A stretch of DNA of 64,000 bases. Source: Sphingomonas psychrotolerans. GTDB lineage: Bacteria > Pseudomonadota > Alphaproteobacteria > Sphingomonadales > Sphingomonadaceae. The position numbers were made by a program, and so were the translations under genes. This document shows positions 59,626-64,000 of this stretch, one piece after another (positions within the stretch are counted from its first letter, which is position 1; each line of letters begins with the position of its first letter). The DNA lies in contig NZ_CP024923.1 of the NCBI RefSeq assembly GCF_002796605.1, forward strand, positions 2,707,001 through 2,771,000. The letters are read 5' to 3'. The notes beneath the pieces were generated by a model. The model was not told the origin of the DNA and made no database searches. It saw only the letters and a program-made list of their open reading frames with translations.

Positions 59626-60003
59626 GCACCTTGGCCGCCGCGTTGGGAGGGAGATGATCGCCGGGATCGAACCGCGGGTCCAGCCGATCGGAGTTGTGCG
59701 GGTCAGCGACCGCAGCGGCGAAGTCGACCATATCATCGCCGCCGACCCGCTCGATCCGCACCGACCCGACGTCAAGCTGCGTCGTGCCGAGTTCGTTGGT
59801 CAGCCCGCCCGTAGCGCCTCGCCATCGGCCTCGAAGGTTAGAAACTGGTGGACACTCCGGTTCTCGAATGGCCGCCGTCGTCCGGCACCCAGCACCGGGA
59901 TCGCTGGAAAGGGCGCGGCGAACCACGCCGGTTGCCGCACCCCTTCCTGCGCCCATGCTGGCGGCGCTACTGTGAGCAGCGCCGCCGCAAGGACTCGCCG
60001 CAT
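59612..60003 (-). pseudogene. Broken SGNH/GDSL hydrolase gene
   Basis: Directly downstream of the fucosidase gene (2 bp gap), an intact start and signal peptide (MRRVLAAALLTVAPPAWAQ) lead into FENRSVHQFLTFEADGEALR, the N-terminal beta domain of the SGNH enzyme type found at 50.0 kb, then TGA. Shifting frame continues the same protein with LTNELGTTQLDVGSVRIERV, but the sequence then jumps to FAAAVADPHNSDRLDPRFDPG and DHLPPNAAAKVL, the C-terminal block V, losing about 200 residues including the Ser, Gly and Asn blocks. Even the block V His is replaced (DHLPPN for DHLHPN). It overlaps the GH106 3' end by 14 bp. Confidence 0.8.
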
Positions 60004-60005
60004 CG

Positions 60006-61595
60006 TCAGCGCGAGCCGCCGAACCTGAGCCGCAACGCATAGGGCATGCGCTCGGGATCGTCCGCTGCCGGAAGCGTTATCGCCAGCCCCTTGTCGGTCT
60101 GCCGCCATTCCACCGCGCCACCGCCGAGCAGCTCGATCGACGCGATCGGCCGCTCGAGATAAGGCGATCCGGCATAAAGCGTCTTGATCAGCACACGCCC
60201 GTCGGCCGGCCGTTCGAGGCCCATCGCGTAAAGCGTCTCGCCGCGGGTGGTGAAGCGGATGTCCGAAGGCGTGAACGCCTTGTTCGCCCCTTCCGACTTC
60301 TCGCCGGTGGCGGCGAAGGTTGTACCCTCGCCATAATATTTCCACGGCCGCGTCTCGTAGATCGCCTCGCCGTTGACCGCGAGCCACGCGCCGATCCCGC
60401 GCAGCACGCGCACCGCTTCCTCGGGGATCGTCCCGTCCGCGCGCGGACCGACATTGAGCAGCAGATTGCCATTCTTCGACACCACGTCGATCATGTCGCC
60501 GACCAGCGATTTGGCGGTGCGATAGCGGTCGTTCTGGGCAAAGCCCCAACTGCCGATGCTGACCGAAGTGTCGGTCTGCCACGGCAGCAGCCGCAGCGCG
60601 TCGAGTTTGCCGCGCTCGACATCGTACAGCGCCGCATTGGCCGGGAAATGCTCGCCCTTATAGGTGATCGCCGGCCCCTGCCCGCGCGCCTTGGCCTCGT
60701 TGTAATAATATGCCGTGAACTGGCGCAGATAGGGATCGAAGCGCGGCGCCATCGTCCACCAGTCGAGATAGATCAGCTCGGGCTGGTACTTGTCGACCAG
60801 CTCGGTACCGCGAGCGAGCCAGTCGCGCAGGAAGGCGTCGTCGGGCGGGAACCAGTTTTCGAGATGGCTCGGATTGGGCTCACCGTCGGGATTGTCGGCC
60901 GGCAAGGTGCGGGGGGCGGCGGGGCCGTAGAGACCGGTGTAACGCTCGTCGTTGACATCGCTCTCGTAGCCGCGGCCGGCACCATACCACCAATAATGCT
61001 CGGCGCGGTGCGACGACAGGCCGAAATGCAGCCCCGCGGCGCGTGTAGCCTTCGCGAGTTCGCCGGTCACGTCGCGCTTCGGACCCATCACCGCGGCGTT
61101 CCAGTCGGTCATGTCGCTGGCATACATCGCGAAGCCGTCGCAATGCTCGGCGACCGGGATCACATAGCGCGCGCCGGCCTGCTTGAAGAGCGCGATCCAC
61201 TCGCCCGCGTCGAACCGCTCCGCCTTGAACTTCGGAATGAAGTCCTTGTAGCCGAACCGCGACTGCGGCCCGAACACGTTCTGATGATAAGTATAGGCCG
61301 CATTCCCCGGAACATACATGTTGCGAGAATACCATTCGTTCGCGAACCCCGGCACCGAATAAGGACCCCAATGGATGAAGATGCCGAACTTGGCATCGCG
61401 GAACCATTCGGGCGCCTTGAAGCCACCGAGCGACTCCCAATCGGGCTTGAGCTTGCCGCGTTTGAGCTTGGCCTCGACCCGCGCGACTTGCTTGTCGACG
61501 GCCTCGGTCTTGTAGGTCTGGGCCGATGCCGCCTGAACGGCGAGCAGCGACGCTGCGGTGGCGAGCGACATGCGGATCAATCGGCGCATCGGCAT
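60006..61595 (-). CDS. Alpha-L-fucosidase, GH29 family, exported
   Basis: A 529-residue GH29 enzyme with a Sec signal (RRLIRMSLATAASLLAVQAA). Motifs: DAKFGIFIHWGPYSVPGF, ANEWYSRNMY, ARYVIPVAEHCDGFAMYASD, TGELAKATRAAGLHFGLSSH, and PELIYLDWWTMAPRFDPYL with the nucleophile Asp. A C-terminal beta domain (SKNGNLLLNVGPRADGTIPE onward) follows. It should remove terminal alpha-L-fucose. The ATG at 61595 (MPMRRLIRM) has AGGAG 5 bp upstream. It follows the GH42 gene (23 bp) and precedes the broken SGNH gene in one operon. Confidence 0.92.
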   Translation of the reverse strand: MPMRRLIRMSLATAASLLAVQAASAQTYKTEAVDKQVARVEAKLKRGKLKPDWESLGGFKAPEWFRDAKFGIFIHWGPYSVPGFANEWYSRNMYVPGNAAYTYHQNVFGPQSRFGYKDFIPKFKAERFDAGEWIALFKQAGARYVIPVAEHCDGFAMYASDMTDWNAAVMGPKRDVTGELAKATRAAGLHFGLSSHRAEHYWWYGAGRGYESDVNDERYTGLYGPAAPRTLPADNPDGEPNPSHLENWFPPDDAFLRDWLARGTELVDKYQPELIYLDWWTMAPRFDPYLRQFTAYYYNEAKARGQGPAITYKGEHFPANAALYDVERGKLDALRLLPWQTDTSVSIGSWGFAQNDRYRTAKSLVGDMIDVVSKNGNLLLNVGPRADGTIPEEAVRVLRGIGAWLAVNGEAIYETRPWKYYGEGTTFAATGEKSEGANKAFTPSDIRFTTRGETLYAMGLERPADGRVLIKTLYAGSPYLERPIASIELLGGGAVEWRQTDKGLAITLPAADDPERMPYALRLRFGGSR

Positions 61596-61618
61596 TCCTT
61601 CTCCTGTTATCGGATCGT

Positions 61619-64000
<2,382 letters not shown>

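Overview
The window looks like chromosomal DNA of a GC-rich alphaproteobacterium, most probably a sphingomonad (Sphingomonas or a close relative). The evidence is gene content: the cell-cycle regulators TrcR (DUF1013) and SciP (DUF1153), a SapC-family protein, an UrcA-family protein, DUF1192 and DUF1289 proteins, Ku plus LigD, a GGAAC-N16-CGTT (EcfG-type) promoter, and short GC-rich palindromes of the kind common in these genomes. I found no tRNA or rRNA gene, CRISPR array, transposase or phage gene.

Layout. 1-1.8 kb: end of a putative D-glutamate catabolic gene (dgcN) with its LysR regulator. 1.8-3.9 kb: a SxxK serine hydrolase and a very small subtilisin. 3.9-5.6 kb: an asparagine-synthetase-like enzyme preceded by a 48-residue peptide gene with a strong ribosome binding site, a possible minimal peptide-modification locus. 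6-16.7 kb: porin, PhyH-type dioxygenase, Fet4-like protein, cupin, glycine-zipper protein, glycosyltransferase, stress-promoter genes, TMEM175-like channel, SapC and a D-2-hydroxyacid dehydrogenase. 17-20.9 kb: DEAD-box helicase, DUF1289, then small unknown genes and a NIPSNAP protein. 21-29 kb (mostly minus strand): glutathione transferases, dienelactone hydrolase, TrcR, a glycosyltransferase overlapping transcriptionally with an LpxH-like phosphatase, and a YqiJ-YqiK (flotillin) pair. 29.9-33.2 kb: Ku-LigD end joining. 33.3-38.8 kb: pdxH-CDF-phzF overlapping operon, mnmA, sciP, a quinone oxidoreductase and DUF1192. 38.9-46.2 kb: ClpA, UrcA, a LytS/LytTR two-component pair, a secretory lipase and an isocitrate-lyase-family enzyme. 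46.3-47.3 kb: class A beta-lactamase.

48-64 kb is a carbohydrate-utilisation island: a FadR-type GntR regulator, a beta-propeller glycosidase-like protein, an SGNH esterase, GH78 and GH106 (both alpha-L-rhamnosidase families), two GH42 beta-galactosidases, a GH29 alpha-L-fucosidase and a short-chain dehydrogenase similar to enzymes of non-phosphorylated L-rhamnose/L-fucose catabolism. Most have Tat or Sec signals, so they probably act outside the cytoplasm on a rhamnose-, galactose- and fucose-bearing plant polysaccharide such as rhamnogalacturonan I or arabinogalactan. A 21-bp AT-rich element is shared by the two divergent promoter regions (51216-51236 and 56199-56220), and a weaker copy precedes the GntR gene, which suggests one regulon. 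The island is also eroding: a BadF-type sugar kinase gene (47.5-48.1 kb) and a second SGNH hydrolase gene (59.6-60.0 kb) are clearly broken.

The points most worth a second look are the peptide/asparagine-synthetase pair, the shared operator-like element, a perfect 16-bp inverted repeat that contains the start codon of a glycosyltransferase gene, and the two pseudogenes in the island.
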